In this document: positions 45,010 to 54,513 of the stretch, piece after piece
Layout of the letters: each line of letters starts with the position of its first letter
Position numbering within the stretch: the first letter of the stretch is position 1
Assembly (NCBI GenBank): GCA_947167075.1
Contig: CAMVGR010000002.1
Coordinates: 1-64,000 of the forward strand
Length of the DNA: 64,000 bases
DNA from: an uncultured Bacteroidales bacterium
Lineage (GTDB): Bacteria > Bacteroidota > Bacteroidia > Bacteroidales > P3
Direction: 5' to 3'
Notes under the pieces: model-generated
The model's input: the letters and a program-made list of their open reading frames with translations, nothing else
What the model was told of the DNA's origin: nothing
Databases searched by the model: none
Translations under genes and position numbers: made by a program

Positions 45010-46209
45010 ATGAAAATTTTAGTCTTGAATTGCGGAAGTTCTTCCATCAAGTATCAGTTGGTCGATATGGCCAACAATGCAGCAGTGATGGCCAAGGGAT
45101 TGCTGGAACGTATCGGATTGGAAATGGGCGAGTTCACCCACAAATGGAATGGCCAAAAGCACTACGAGCAGTTGCCCATCCCCAACCATACCGAGGGCAT
45201 CAAGATAGTGCTCAAAGCACTGGTAGATCCCAAGATTGGTGTGATTACCGACCTGAAGGAGATTGGAGCAGTGGGTAACCGTGTGGCCCACGGTGGCGAG
45301 TTGTTTAAAGAGAGCGTGCTGGTGGACGACGAGGTGATAGAGAAGATAAAGAGCCTCGAACACCTGGCTCCGCTGCATACCCCCGGCAACCTGGCCGGTA
45401 TCTATGCCATGAGAGAGGTGCTGCCCGGAGTGCCCCAGACAGCAGTGTTCGACACCGCCTTCCACAGCACCCTGCCCCCAAAGAGCTACCTCTACGGACT
45501 TCCCTACGAGATGTATGAGAAATATGGCATCCGTCGCTATGGATTCCACGGCACAAGCCACAAATTCGTGGCCGAAAAAGCCGCTAAGATGATAGGTCGC
45601 GACTGGAACGACCTGAAGATTGTGTCGTGCCATCTCGGAAGCGGAGCCTCTATCGCCGCCATCGACCACGGCAAGAGCTTCGATACCACCATGGGCCTCA
45701 CCGCCCTCGAAGGCCTCATCATGGGCTCGCGCTGTGGCGATGTGGACCCCGGCGTTATCCTCTATCTGATGGATCAGGGCTACGACAGCAAGGCCCTCAC
45801 CAAGCTGCTCTACAAGCAGAGCGGACTGATTGGTATCAGCGGCGACAAGCAGGACATGCGCGACATACGTGCGGGCCGCGATGCAGGCGATGTGCGTGCC
45901 ACCTATGCTTTCGATATGTTTGCCCAGCGTGTAAAACGCTACATCGGTGGTTATATGGCCGAGATGGGCGGATGCGACCTGCTGCTCTTCACGGGTGGTA
46001 TCGGCGAGAATGCTTGGTTCATGCGTCACCCCATCCTGGAAGGCCTCGAATGCCTCGGTATCAAGGTGGATATGGACCTCAACGATCGTACGATGGGTGA
46101 GGATGTTATCATCAGCACACCCGACTCGAAGGTGGCCACAGTGGTAGTCACGACCGACGAAGAGTACGTCATCGCCAGCGACACCTATCGCCTGGTAACT
46201 GGCAAATAA
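45010..46209 (+). CDS. ackA: Acetate kinase
   Basis: 399 residues. Begins MKILVLNCGSSSIKYQL; also NRVAHGGE, FDTAFH, RRYGFHGTSHKFV, SCHLGSGASIAAI and FTGGIGENAWFMR, all diagnostic. It makes ATP and acetate from acetyl phosphate, the energy-yielding end of acetate fermentation. The usual partner pta is not adjacent. It is monocistronic between its own promoter and terminator. Confidence 0.97.
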   Translation: MKILVLNCGSSSIKYQLVDMANNAAVMAKGLLERIGLEMGEFTHKWNGQKHYEQLPIPNHTEGIKIVLKALVDPKIGVITDLKEIGAVGNRVAHGGELFKESVLVDDEVIEKIKSLEHLAPLHTPGNLAGIYAMREVLPGVPQTAVFDTAFHSTLPPKSYLYGLPYEMYEKYGIRRYGFHGTSHKFVAEKAAKMIGRDWNDLKIVSCHLGSGASIAAIDHGKSFDTTMGLTALEGLIMGSRCGDVDPGVILYLMDQGYDSKALTKLLYKQSGLIGISGDKQDMRDIRAGRDAGDVRATYAFDMFAQRVKRYIGGYMAEMGGCDLLLFTGGIGENAWFMRHPILEGLECLGIKVDMDLNDRTMGEDVIISTPDSKVATVVVTTDEEYVIASDTYRLVTGK

Positions 46210-46230
46210 TCGCAATCTATTAGAAAAAAA

Positions 46231-46262
46231 GACGGCCAGCACCATCGCAGGCCGTTTTTTTT
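46231..46262 (+). terminator. Intrinsic terminator of ackA
   Basis: Six-bp GC stem ACGGCC / GGCCGT (46232-46237 with 46249-46254), extended inside by a further GC pair, followed by a run of nine T. Confidence 0.85.
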
Positions 46263-46342
46263 GTTGTTCTCATTTCCCCTCACACCGATGCCTGTTTGCA
46301 GTATCGCTAAAAGTGGTGAGGCTAAATATAACTGCAATTGTG

Positions 46343-46350
46343 TATCTTTG
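46343..46350 (+). promoter_or_regulatory. -7 element of feoAB
   Basis: TATCTTTG, 27 bp before the ATG at 46377; an earlier in-frame ATG at 46338 would precede the transcription start. Confidence 0.65.
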
Positions 46351-46376
46351 CAGTTCGAATAAAACGAGTTAATATT

Positions 46377-48836
46377 ATGTTACTATCTGATCTACAGACA
46401 GGAGAGCAAGGTGTAGTGGTGCGTGTGGCGGGCCACGGAGCCTTCCGTAAACGCATAATCGAGATGGGTTTCATCAAGGGTATCGAGGTGAAAGCCATCT
46501 TGAATGCACCCCTGAAAGACCCAATCAAGTATCGTATTATGAACTTCGAGGTGTCGCTCCGACGCAGCGATGCCGAGAAAGTAGAGATAGTCACCCTCGA
46601 AGAAGCAGAACGCGAAATAGCCCACCATTCCGACTATCGGACGATCGATGCGGAAGAGACCAAGCTGCAACACATCGTGAGGGAGCGTAGCCACACCATC
46701 AATGTGGCCCTAGTGGGCAACCCAAACTGCGGAAAGACCAGCATATTCAATATTGCTGCACACGCCCACGAAAGGGTGGGCAACTATAGTGGTGTCACTG
46801 TCGACGAGAAAGTGGGCACTTTCCAATACGGAGGATATACCTTCAATCTGGTTGATCTGCCAGGCACCTATTCGCTTAGTGCCTACTCGCCAGAGGAGCT
46901 TTATGTGCGAAAACACATCATAGAGAAGAACCCAGACATTATACTTAATGTGGTGGACGGCAGCAATCTGGAGCGTAACCTTTACCTTACCACCCAACTG
47001 ATAGACATGGACATTACGATGGTGATGGCACTGAACATGTACGACGAGTTGGAAAAGAGCGGTGATAAACTGGACATCGACCAACTTAGCACCCTGCTTG
47101 GAATGCCCATCGTTCCTACCACCGGTCGCAACGGCAAGGGTATTGGGTCGCTATTCGACAAGATTATCGAGGTGTTCGAGAACAATGTAACCGCAAATAC
47201 CACCGCCAAAGGTGGCAATGGCTACCGACATATCCACGTCAACCATGGCCCAGTGCTGGAACCCTACATCGGGAAATTGCGCACCGAGCTGTACAATCAT
47301 GGCTTCTCGGACGAACTCAGCACACGATTTCTGGCCATCAAGCTATTGGAGAACGACCACGAACTGGAGCAATACGCCGCGGCTCACGACCCCGATGGCA
47401 GTGTGTTGAAGATGCGCAACCAGATAGCAGAAGAGTATATGAAACGCAGTAGCCACACCGTGGACGACACGGAACACATCCAGAAGGAACACAGTGGCGA
47501 CATGCGAGCACACCAAGACATTGAAAGTGCCATCACCGATGCTAAGTATGCCTTCGTGCGCGGTGCTTTGGCGGAGTGCTATGAAAAGAACGAGAAGAGC
47601 ACCCTGCATGCCGTCACCGACCGTATCGATGCTGTGGTCACCCATCGCTGGCTTGGCTACCCCATCTTCTTGGTGGTGATGTTCATCACCTTCTTCTGCA
47701 CCTTTGCCGTGGGACAGTACCCGATGGACTGGCTAGAGTCGCTCTTCGGATGGCTGGGTTCGCTGGTGGAACAATCGATGGACGAGGGGCCGCTCCGCTC
47801 GCTGCTGGTGGATGGCATCATCTCCGGAGTGGGTTCGGTGCTGGTGTTCCTGCCTAATATCCTCATCCTCTACCTCTTCATCTCCTTTATGGAGGACAGT
47901 GGATATATGGCTCGTGCGGCATTCATCATGGACAAACTGATGCATCGCATGGGTCTGCACGGAAAGAGCTTTATTCCAATGATAATGGGTTTCGGATGCA
48001 ATGTGCCGGCTATCATGGCTACACGTACCATCGAGGACCGCAAGTCGCGTCTGCTCACGATGCTGGTCATCCCCATGATGTCGTGTTCGGCCCGTATACC
48101 GGTGTATGTCATTCTGGTGAGTGCCTTCTTCAGCCAGTGGGCTGCTTTTGTGCTAATGGGTCTCTACTTGCTGGGCATGATTATGGCGGTGCTGATGGCC
48201 AAGCTCTTCAGCCGATTCTTTGTGAAGGGCCAGAGCCTGCCTTTCGTCATGGAGTTGCCCCCCTACCGTATGCCAACGGCCAAGGCTGTGCTGCGCCACA
48301 CATGGGAAAAAGGCAAGGAATACCTTAAGAAGATGGGAACCATCATCTTCGGCGCCAGCATCATTGTGTGGGCACTGAGCTACTACCCCACCAACGAGAA
48401 CCGACAGGTGCAGGCAGAAAACAGCTATATGGCCCAGATTGGCAAGGTGATAGAGCCAGTGATGCAACCCTGCGGGTTCGACTGGCGGCAGAGTGTGTCG
48501 CTGCTAGCCGGCATAGGTGCCAAGGAGGTGGTGGCCTCGACGATGGCCGTGGTTTACGCTACTAGCACCGAAGAGGCCGAGCAGCTGGAGGCCGATTTCG
48601 AGAGCGATGAAAACGAGACGCGAATATCGCAACTGATCCATGACAACATGACACCCCTCTCGGCGGCCAGCATGTTGCTCTTCATCCTGCTCTATATGCC
48701 ATGCGTCTCCACCATTGTCGCCATCAAGAACGAAAGCGGCAAATGGAAGTGGGCCCTGTTCACGGTGCTCTACACCATCGGACTGGCATGGATTGTGAGT
48801 ACGCTATTCTTCCAAATAGGTTCTTTACTGCTATGA
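46377..48836 (+). CDS. feoB: Ferrous iron transporter FeoB with fused N-terminal FeoA domain
   Basis: 819 residues from the ATG at 46377. Residues 1-75 form a FeoA (SH3-like) domain. The G domain starts at GNPNCGKTS (G1, 114-122), with DLPGTYSL (G3) and the G4-like position in MALNMYDEL. The membrane part (from about 420) has the Gate motifs, including GFGCNVPAIMATR and the C-terminal LLFILLYMPCVSTI. It imports Fe2+ driven or gated by GTP. FeoA-FeoB fusion is typical of Bacteroidota. A small Cys-rich partner follows with ATGA overlap. Confidence 0.97.
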   Translation: MLLSDLQTGEQGVVVRVAGHGAFRKRIIEMGFIKGIEVKAILNAPLKDPIKYRIMNFEVSLRRSDAEKVEIVTLEEAEREIAHHSDYRTIDAEETKLQHIVRERSHTINVALVGNPNCGKTSIFNIAAHAHERVGNYSGVTVDEKVGTFQYGGYTFNLVDLPGTYSLSAYSPEELYVRKHIIEKNPDIILNVVDGSNLERNLYLTTQLIDMDITMVMALNMYDELEKSGDKLDIDQLSTLLGMPIVPTTGRNGKGIGSLFDKIIEVFENNVTANTTAKGGNGYRHIHVNHGPVLEPYIGKLRTELYNHGFSDELSTRFLAIKLLENDHELEQYAAAHDPDGSVLKMRNQIAEEYMKRSSHTVDDTEHIQKEHSGDMRAHQDIESAITDAKYAFVRGALAECYEKNEKSTLHAVTDRIDAVVTHRWLGYPIFLVVMFITFFCTFAVGQYPMDWLESLFGWLGSLVEQSMDEGPLRSLLVDGIISGVGSVLVFLPNILILYLFISFMEDSGYMARAAFIMDKLMHRMGLHGKSFIPMIMGFGCNVPAIMATRTIEDRKSRLLTMLVIPMMSCSARIPVYVILVSAFFSQWAAFVLMGLYLLGMIMAVLMAKLFSRFFVKGQSLPFVMELPPYRMPTAKAVLRHTWEKGKEYLKKMGTIIFGASIIVWALSYYPTNENRQVQAENSYMAQIGKVIEPVMQPCGFDWRQSVSLLAGIGAKEVVASTMAVVYATSTEEAEQLEADFESDENETRISQLIHDNMTPLSAASMLLFILLYMPCVSTIVAIKNESGKWKWALFTVLYTIGLAWIVSTLFFQIGSLLL

Positions 48837-48997
48837 TACAGAAAGCGATAGTGGCTGTCATACTTATAGTCACAGGCCTGCTGACGGTGCGCTGGCTGGT
48901 GCGCACGTTGCGCAATCAGGGTGGATGTGGCTGCCAGGGGTGCTCTCGGTGCCCCAAGGGTGGCCAGCATTGCCACTGCTACAAAGAACGTCATTGA
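48833..48997 (+). CDS. FeoB-associated Cys-rich membrane peptide
   Basis: 54 residues (MIQKAIVAVILIVTGLLTVRW start). One transmembrane helix (about 3-20) is followed by a cytoplasmic tail with six Cys and two His (GGCGCQGCSRCPKGGQHCHC), suited to binding iron. The layout matches the small Cys-rich proteins found after feoB in many bacteria (FeoC-like or P12 type). The 4-bp overlap with feoB indicates translational coupling. Confidence 0.88.
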   Translation: MIQKAIVAVILIVTGLLTVRWLVRTLRNQGGCGCQGCSRCPKGGQHCHCYKERH

Positions 48998-49064
48998 ACA
49001 CCACCCGATGCTTCCCCTGCCCGACAGGGTAGGGTGGACGTTAGTTTATAGTATTCAACAAAAT

Positions 49065-49100
49065 AGAGGGCTCCTGCGAATGGCAGGGGCCCTCTGTTTA
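49065..49100 (+). terminator. Terminator of the feo operon
   Basis: Thirteen-bp stem AGAGGGCTCCTGC / GCAGGGGCCCTCT (49065-49077 with 49083-49095, one T-G pair) and a 5-nt loop, but only a short T tail (GTTTA). Confidence 0.7.
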
Positions 49101-49182
49101 TCTATACCCTATCTTTGAGCTTTCTAACTATCATCTACAAGCCATTACCCTCTTTTCGACTACTCTACTCTTACTCGACTAA

Positions 49183-49258
49183 TAGTTGAGTAATCGATGA
49201 CTAGGAGATGAGTAAGAGTTGAGTAAGAGATGGTCACGCCTCATTGTTGTTTTACAAC
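49183..49258 (+). repeat. R1 repeat copy 3: five 11-bp units plus hairpin
   Basis: Units start at 49183, 49194, 49205, 49216 and 49227; TAGTTGAGTAA, GAGATGAGTAA and GAGTTGAGTAA are three of them. After 8 nt comes the hairpin GTTGT-TTT-ACAAC (49246-49258), a perfect 5-bp stem. It lies in the 436-bp gap between the feo operon and oadA, same-direction genes. Confidence 0.8.
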
Positions 49259-49367
49259 GAGTTACGAAAGTGGTTCTGAGGCTCGTTTTTGACCCTTTTT
49301 TCAAATAAGAAATACAATAGTTTTGTGGGCAACCTATAATGTTTTATATCGTATTATAAAAAAGTTG

Positions 49368-49375
49368 TATATTTG
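49368..49375 (+). promoter_or_regulatory. -7 element of oadA
   Basis: TATATTTG, 58 bp before the ATG; -33 is only T-rich. Confidence 0.6.
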
Positions 49376-49433
49376 CATATTCCAATTTAATGTACAAATT
49401 GGGGTAATGTTTTTTAACACAAACGATTAAGTA

Positions 49434-51206
49434 ATGAAAAAGGAAGTAAAATTCAGTCTTGTCTACCGCGATATGTGGCAGAGCAGTGGTAAATATCAAC
49501 CTCGAGTGGATCAGTTGGTACGTATTGCACCGGTAATAGTGGGAATGGGTTGTTTCGACCGTATAGAGACCAACGGCGGTGCATTCGAACAGGTGAACCT
49601 GATGTACGGAGAGAATCCCAACAAAGCTGTCCGTGCATGGACCAAAGAGTTCAACAAGGCAGGCATACAGACACACATGCTGGAGCGTGCCCTGAATGGT
49701 CTGCGTATGTACGGTGTGCCGAAAGACGTGCGCCAGTTGATGCCCAAAGTGAAGAAAGCCCAAGGGGTAGACATCATGCGCTCGTTCTGTGGACTGAATG
49801 ATCCACGCAACCTCGAGCTGAGTGTGAAGTATGCAAAAGAGGCCGGCATGATCAGCCAGGCGGCTCTGAGCATCACCCATTCGCCGGTCCACACCGTGGA
49901 ATACTACATGAGCATAGTGGACAAGCTGGTGGAGTTCGGTGCCGACGAGATAGCGCTGAAGGATATGGCCGGCGTGGGTCGTCCCGTAACGCTGGGTCGA
50001 CTGGTGAAGGAGATTAAGACCAAGTATCCCCACATCGTAGTGCAGTATCATGGACACACAGGTCCTGGCCTGTCGATGGCAAGCACCCTGATGGTGGCCG
50101 AGGCAGGTGCCGACGTGATAGACTGTGCGATGGAGCCCCTGTCGTGGGGAATGGTGCATCCCGATGTAATCAGCGTGCAGGCCATGTTGAAAGATGCCGG
50201 TTTCCTGGTGAAAGACATCAATATGGATGCCTATATGGAGGCTCGCCGACTGACACAGGAGTTTATCGACGACTTCCTAGGTCTGTATATCAACCCAGGC
50301 AACCGTATCAGCACTTCGTTGCTGGTGGGCTGCGGTCTGCCAGGAGGCATGATGGGCTCGATGATGAGCGACTTGCGGGGTGTGCATGGTGCCATCAATA
50401 TGGCCTTGAAGAAGAACGGCAAGCCCGAGGTGAGCTTCGAGGAACTGACAGTGCAGCTCTTCCAAGAGGTGGAGCATATATGGCCGATGCTTGGCTATCC
50501 GCCATTGGTCACCCCGTTCAGCCAGTACACCAAGAACATAGCAGTGATGAATCTGCTGGCATTGGCACAGGGAAAAGAGCGTTTCAGCCAGATCGACAAG
50601 GATTCGTGGAGCATGATACTTGGACGTGCCGGTAAGCTGCCCGGACAGTTGGCTCCCGAGATTGTAGAGTTGGCCAAGAAGCAGGGTATGGAGTTCTACG
50701 ACGGAGTACCACAGGATGCCTACCCGGATGCATTGCCTCAGTATATCAAAGAGATGGAAGAGAACGGTTGGGACCGCGGCGAAGACGACGAAGAGCTGTT
50801 CGAACTCGCTATGCACGACCGTCAATACCGCGACTATAAGAGTGGTATCGCCAAAGAACGCTTCAACAAGGAGGTGGCCCAACTACGTGCCGAGCGTGAA
50901 CCCAAACCGGCAGCACCGGCCACAGCCGAGGGTTTGGCAATGAACTATATCACCCCGAAACATCCCAACGCCACTCCCATCGTGGCCAGTGCCACTGGTC
51001 GTATGCTGTGGGAGGTGCGTTTCGACGATCGCAGCACCGCACCAGCTCCTGGTACCGAAACAAAGACAGGCATGCCGTTGGCCAATATCGAGGCCAGCTA
51101 TGCCATCGTCCCGCTCGTGGCACCGAAGGACGGCCATATCATCGACACCTGCATCCGTCAGGGTCAGATGGTGAAGAAGGGCGACATTGTTGGTTGGATC
51201 GAGTAG
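49434..51206 (+). CDS. oadA: OadA/PycB-like carboxyltransferase subunit with a biotinyl domain lacking the biotin lysine
   Basis: 590 residues. The carboxyltransferase barrel (about 1-290) begins FSLVYRDMWQSSGKY and holds the carbamylated Lys in ADEIALKDMAG and metal ligands in YHGHTGPG. A helical conserved domain runs to about 480 (EDDEELFELAMH). A Pro/Ala linker then leads to a C-terminal biotinyl-like domain. In normal biotin domains the lysine sits in EAMKM; here the aligned residues are E553-A-S-Y-A, so the biotin Lys is replaced by Tyr556 while the flanking hammerhead (APKDGHI, KKGDIVGWIE) is kept. It may transfer CO2 to or from a separate biotin carrier. No beta or gamma membrane subunit is adjacent. 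Family assignment is firm; substrate (oxaloacetate, pyruvate or methylmalonyl-CoA) is not. Confidence 0.88.
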   Translation: MKKEVKFSLVYRDMWQSSGKYQPRVDQLVRIAPVIVGMGCFDRIETNGGAFEQVNLMYGENPNKAVRAWTKEFNKAGIQTHMLERALNGLRMYGVPKDVRQLMPKVKKAQGVDIMRSFCGLNDPRNLELSVKYAKEAGMISQAALSITHSPVHTVEYYMSIVDKLVEFGADEIALKDMAGVGRPVTLGRLVKEIKTKYPHIVVQYHGHTGPGLSMASTLMVAEAGADVIDCAMEPLSWGMVHPDVISVQAMLKDAGFLVKDINMDAYMEARRLTQEFIDDFLGLYINPGNRISTSLLVGCGLPGGMMGSMMSDLRGVHGAINMALKKNGKPEVSFEELTVQLFQEVEHIWPMLGYPPLVTPFSQYTKNIAVMNLLALAQGKERFSQIDKDSWSMILGRAGKLPGQLAPEIVELAKKQGMEFYDGVPQDAYPDALPQYIKEMEENGWDRGEDDEELFELAMHDRQYRDYKSGIAKERFNKEVAQLRAEREPKPAAPATAEGLAMNYITPKHPNATPIVASATGRMLWEVRFDDRSTAPAPGTETKTGMPLANIEASYAIVPLVAPKDGHIIDTCIRQGQMVKKGDIVGWIE

Positions 51207-51213
51207 GACGAGA

Positions 51214-53532
51214 ATGGGTAGCAAGAGAAGTTCATACGGCGCGATCGGGTTGCTGGTGGCACTCCTTGCCATGCTTTGTCCTCTCAAAACCAAAGGGCAA
51301 GTGCCGGACTCGATCGACGTGATTGACTACGATGTGTTCCTTGACCTCAGCAATGGGAAGCCGTTTGCCGGTGATGCTACGTTGACTATCAAGCTCCTCT
51401 CACCCTGCAATACGCTGTCGCTTGGCCTTTATGGAAAGGTGGATAGCATCTGGGTGGACGGAGAATATCAAGAGGACGCAGAGATAGGCAGTATCCCTCT
51501 TGAAGATGTTTCGACGGGAGACACCACGAAGGTAAGGGTGAAATACCAGGGTTCGGGCCATGTCGAGTCTAGTTCGACTTACGCATTTGGAGGGTTCCAC
51601 TTCGACAACAACCTCCATTACAACCTTGGTACTTCGTTCAACGAGAATCCACATTCTGTTGGACGTGCGGTGTATCCCTGTAGAGACAACTTCCACGACA
51701 AAGCCACATACACCCTTCGCATCCATTCGCGCAAAGATTGGACAGCAGAATGCAGCGGCTTGCTGCAGGAAAGAACCGTACTGGATGATGGCACGGAGAA
51801 CTCGGTGTGGCACATCGACAAGCCGGTGAGTAGCTATATTGTCGGTGTGAGTCAGGCTGCATGGAGCCGTATTAACTATGAAATCAACAGCTTGTATGGA
51901 ACCTACCCGTTGTCGTTGACCTATTATATGATGGACAGCACCCGTGTGCGTAATGCTTTTGCCGATCTAGATACCGTGGTTCCTATGTTCGAACATTGCC
52001 TCGGCCCCTATCGGTGGGATCGCATAGGATATATTTCCACTAAATATGGCTCGATGGAGCATGTCCATAATATAGCTTTGGTCCGCGATTTTATGCACAC
52101 TGTCTCCGAACGTGCACAGATGACCATCGCACATGAGTTGGGCCATTCGTGGTTCGGCAATCTTGTCACCTGCTCCACCGAAAGGGATATGTGGATCAAC
52201 GAGGGCGGGGCTTCGTTCTGTAGCGAATTGGCGATGGAGGCCTCTGCAGGAAAAGAAGCCGCCAACCAATACTACCAAAATGCACTCGAATCGGTCATTA
52301 GGTCTACTCATATAACCGATGCCGGTTATCGATCGTTGAGCAACATGCCCCACAAATACACCTATGGCTCCACCACATACGACAAGGGAGAAATGGTGTG
52401 GCACTCGCTGAGGGGCTATCTGGGCGATTCGCTCTTCTATTCATCCATTCAGAAACTGTTCGACGATAAAGCCTACGGGTCGGTAGATGCCTATCAGGTA
52501 CGTGATCTGCTGGCAGAGTATAGCGGTGTGAACCTCGACGACTTCTTCAGTTTCCATGTATTCACTCCTGGCTTTGCCGACTTCCATGTGGAGATGATTA
52601 CCCCCTATAGTGAAAAGGCAAACGCTCGCATACGTATCCGCCAGCAGGGTGTCGGCACTACAGTGTTGGCCAACGGCAACCGTGTGCCCATCACTTTCTT
52701 CGGCAATGATGGGGAGCAGCAGAGGGAGGTCGTATCCTTCGATGGCGATGTCACCGAACAGGATTTCCATCTTCCATTCACACCCTCCTATTGCGTACTA
52801 GACTATGAGCTTGAGCTCTCCGATGCTGCCACACTGGAAGTCATGCGTCGAGGCGACCCGCTCACAAGCAAAGTGGCTCATTTTGCCCTCACAGATAGTC
52901 TTGCCGAAGGTGTCAAAGTCATTGTGGAGCACCATTGGGGGCGTCCCTGGAATAGCGACAGTCTGCCCTATGTTCATCGAGTAGCCAACCGCTATTGGGT
53001 GGTGCGTGGTGCCTCGCAAGAGTCGTTTGGTGTGCAAGGCAAGTTCCATTTCGTTCGAGCTGACTACACGGCGAGTTCGTACCCCTATCTCGACAAGGAC
53101 TTCTATACACAGAAAGAGATGCTAGACTCGATGGTAGTGCTCTACCGCGAGGCAGAAGGATACGAGTGGAGACCAGTGTCGCACCAGATTGTGGGTGACA
53201 ATCGTGAGGGATATTTCATAGTGGATAACCTGATGGTAGGCGAATATACACTGGCCGTGGTAGATATGGCCAATTTATCCATCCCTCAGCACCAGGGCCA
53301 ATCTTGCGTCCTGTTCCCCAACCCCCTCCGCAGTGGCTCACCCTTGGCGTTGGATGTATCCACCGGCGAGTCTTTTGCTGTGAGGATATTCGATGCACAA
53401 GGACATATAGTGTGGCAGCAGGACTCATGCCAAAGCGGACAAATCGTCCACCCTCAATTGCCTGCCGGCACATATTTGGTGCGGATTGAAAATAAAAACG
53501 TATCTTTGCAATCTAAATTGATAGTGTTATGA
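51214..53532 (+). CDS. Secreted M1-family zinc peptidase with T9SS sorting domain
   Basis: 772 residues from the ATG at 51214. A signal peptide (to about 28) is followed by the M1 N-terminal beta domain and catalytic domain with H307-ELG-H311-x18-E330. The substrate-binding GAMEN loop reads GSMEH (279-283), an unusual variant. The last 75 residues (LFPNPLRSG and AGTYLVRIEN) are a type A T9SS sorting domain, so the enzyme is exported and probably surface-anchored or released. It likely trims peptides for uptake, matching an amino-acid-fermenting lifestyle. It overlaps the next gene by 4 bp. Confidence 0.9.
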   Translation: MGSKRSSYGAIGLLVALLAMLCPLKTKGQVPDSIDVIDYDVFLDLSNGKPFAGDATLTIKLLSPCNTLSLGLYGKVDSIWVDGEYQEDAEIGSIPLEDVSTGDTTKVRVKYQGSGHVESSSTYAFGGFHFDNNLHYNLGTSFNENPHSVGRAVYPCRDNFHDKATYTLRIHSRKDWTAECSGLLQERTVLDDGTENSVWHIDKPVSSYIVGVSQAAWSRINYEINSLYGTYPLSLTYYMMDSTRVRNAFADLDTVVPMFEHCLGPYRWDRIGYISTKYGSMEHVHNIALVRDFMHTVSERAQMTIAHELGHSWFGNLVTCSTERDMWINEGGASFCSELAMEASAGKEAANQYYQNALESVIRSTHITDAGYRSLSNMPHKYTYGSTTYDKGEMVWHSLRGYLGDSLFYSSIQKLFDDKAYGSVDAYQVRDLLAEYSGVNLDDFFSFHVFTPGFADFHVEMITPYSEKANARIRIRQQGVGTTVLANGNRVPITFFGNDGEQQREVVSFDGDVTEQDFHLPFTPSYCVLDYELELSDAATLEVMRRGDPLTSKVAHFALTDSLAEGVKVIVEHHWGRPWNSDSLPYVHRVANRYWVVRGASQESFGVQGKFHFVRADYTASSYPYLDKDFYTQKEMLDSMVVLYREAEGYEWRPVSHQIVGDNREGYFIVDNLMVGEYTLAVVDMANLSIPQHQGQSCVLFPNPLRSGSPLALDVSTGESFAVRIFDAQGHIVWQQDSCQSGQIVHPQLPAGTYLVRIENKNVSLQSKLIVL
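53475..53508 (+). promoter_or_regulatory. Internal promoter for the outer-membrane protein at 53529
   Basis: TTTG (53475-53478), 22 bp, TATCTTTG (53501-53508), inside the last codons of the peptidase gene and 20 bp before the next ATG. Confidence 0.55.
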
Positions 53533-54152
53533 ACAAACTGAAAGTACTGTTATCCATATTACTGGTTGCATTCGCTTGCGAGTCGCAGGCACAGTACACA
53601 CAACTTGGAAAGAAGAACGAGTTCATGCTCAAACTGGAAATGGGTTATTCGCCGTTTATGGGCAATGTGGGGTTGGCCGGAGAGCATGGCTATTATCTCA
53701 GCAAATTCCATAATGCTGCGGGCTTCAATGCCATGGCGGGCATGAACATCAGTCAGGACTGGTTTGTCGGTGCTGGAGCTGGTTTCAGCTATTTTCACAA
53801 CCTGCAGCAAGGTGTAGTCACCCCCTTGATGGGTGCACAGGCATTTGTCGATTTCGATTTCAGGCCGATATGGAAGGGTGTTATGGGTGTGGACTACCAG
53901 CCTACAACTATCAAGTGGGCACCGGTGGTAGGAGCACGTGCAGGTGCCAGCTACTTGATGGGCCCCGGCGAACCGGAGGGTTATGACCCCACACTCACCC
54001 CGATGCTCGAACTCTATGGTGGTATCAACTGGTACTATAGGCATGGCCTGCGCAATATGGAACACAATTTTCATGCCTTTTATGCCACTGTCGGTGTGGC
54101 CTATATGCAGCAGACCATCTTCCTCCCCATCCGTATAGGTTGGCGCTGGTAA
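53529..54152 (+). CDS. Predicted outer-membrane beta-barrel protein
   Basis: 207 residues. Signal peptide to about residue 21 (SQAQ), then amphipathic strands (FNAMAGMNISQDWFVGAGAG, WAPVVGARAGASYLM, FYATVGVAYMQQ) ending in the aromatic-terminated IRIGWRW. The size suggests an eight-stranded barrel. No family recognised. It follows the peptidase with an ATGA overlap but also has its own likely promoter, so it may be expressed independently. Confidence 0.72.
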   Translation: MNKLKVLLSILLVAFACESQAQYTQLGKKNEFMLKLEMGYSPFMGNVGLAGEHGYYLSKFHNAAGFNAMAGMNISQDWFVGAGAGFSYFHNLQQGVVTPLMGAQAFVDFDFRPIWKGVMGVDYQPTTIKWAPVVGARAGASYLMGPGEPEGYDPTLTPMLELYGGINWYYRHGLRNMEHNFHAFYATVGVAYMQQTIFLPIRIGWRW

Positions 54153-54168
54153 ACATTTATACCTCAAT

Positions 54169-54513
54169 ATGCAAAGCACACGCCAAAATAAAATCTGCAG
54201 ACTCATCCAGCAAGACATGGGCGACATCTTTCTGCGTGAAATGAAGTCAGCACTAGGACCATCGCTCATTACCGTCACCTCGGTTCGCATCACTCCCGAC
54301 CTGTCTATTGCCCGCATATACATCAGCATTATGCCCCTCGGAGGTGCCAATACCGACGCACTGCTTGGCCAGATACGTGAACTCACTCCTGACCTGCGAC
54401 GCCGCCTAGGACTGCGCGAAGGAAAACAGCTCCGCATTATACCTCAATTGGAGTTCTATCTCGACGACACGCTAGACTACATGGAAAACATCAACCGTCT
54501 CCTCAAGCAGTGA
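54169..54513 (+). CDS. rbfA: Ribosome-binding factor A
   Basis: 114 residues, KH-like fold. STRQNKICRLIQQDMGDIFLRE, the LITVTSVRITPDLSIARIYIS strand pair and the C-terminal LRIIPQLEFYLDDTLDYMENI are diagnostic. It helps mature the 30S subunit and 16S rRNA 5' end. It overlaps the permease gene by 4 bp (GTGA), a pairing I recall in other Bacteroidota genomes. Confidence 0.95.
   Translation: MQSTRQNKICRLIQQDMGDIFLREMKSALGPSLITVTSVRITPDLSIARIYISIMPLGGANTDALLGQIRELTPDLRRRLGLREGKQLRIIPQLEFYLDDTLDYMENINRLLKQ

Noticed and set aside
45019-46245. 408-codon open frame on the minus strand opposite ackA
   Set aside because: It mirrors a certain acetate kinase gene, shows no family motif, and has the His/Val-rich composition typical of antisense frames.
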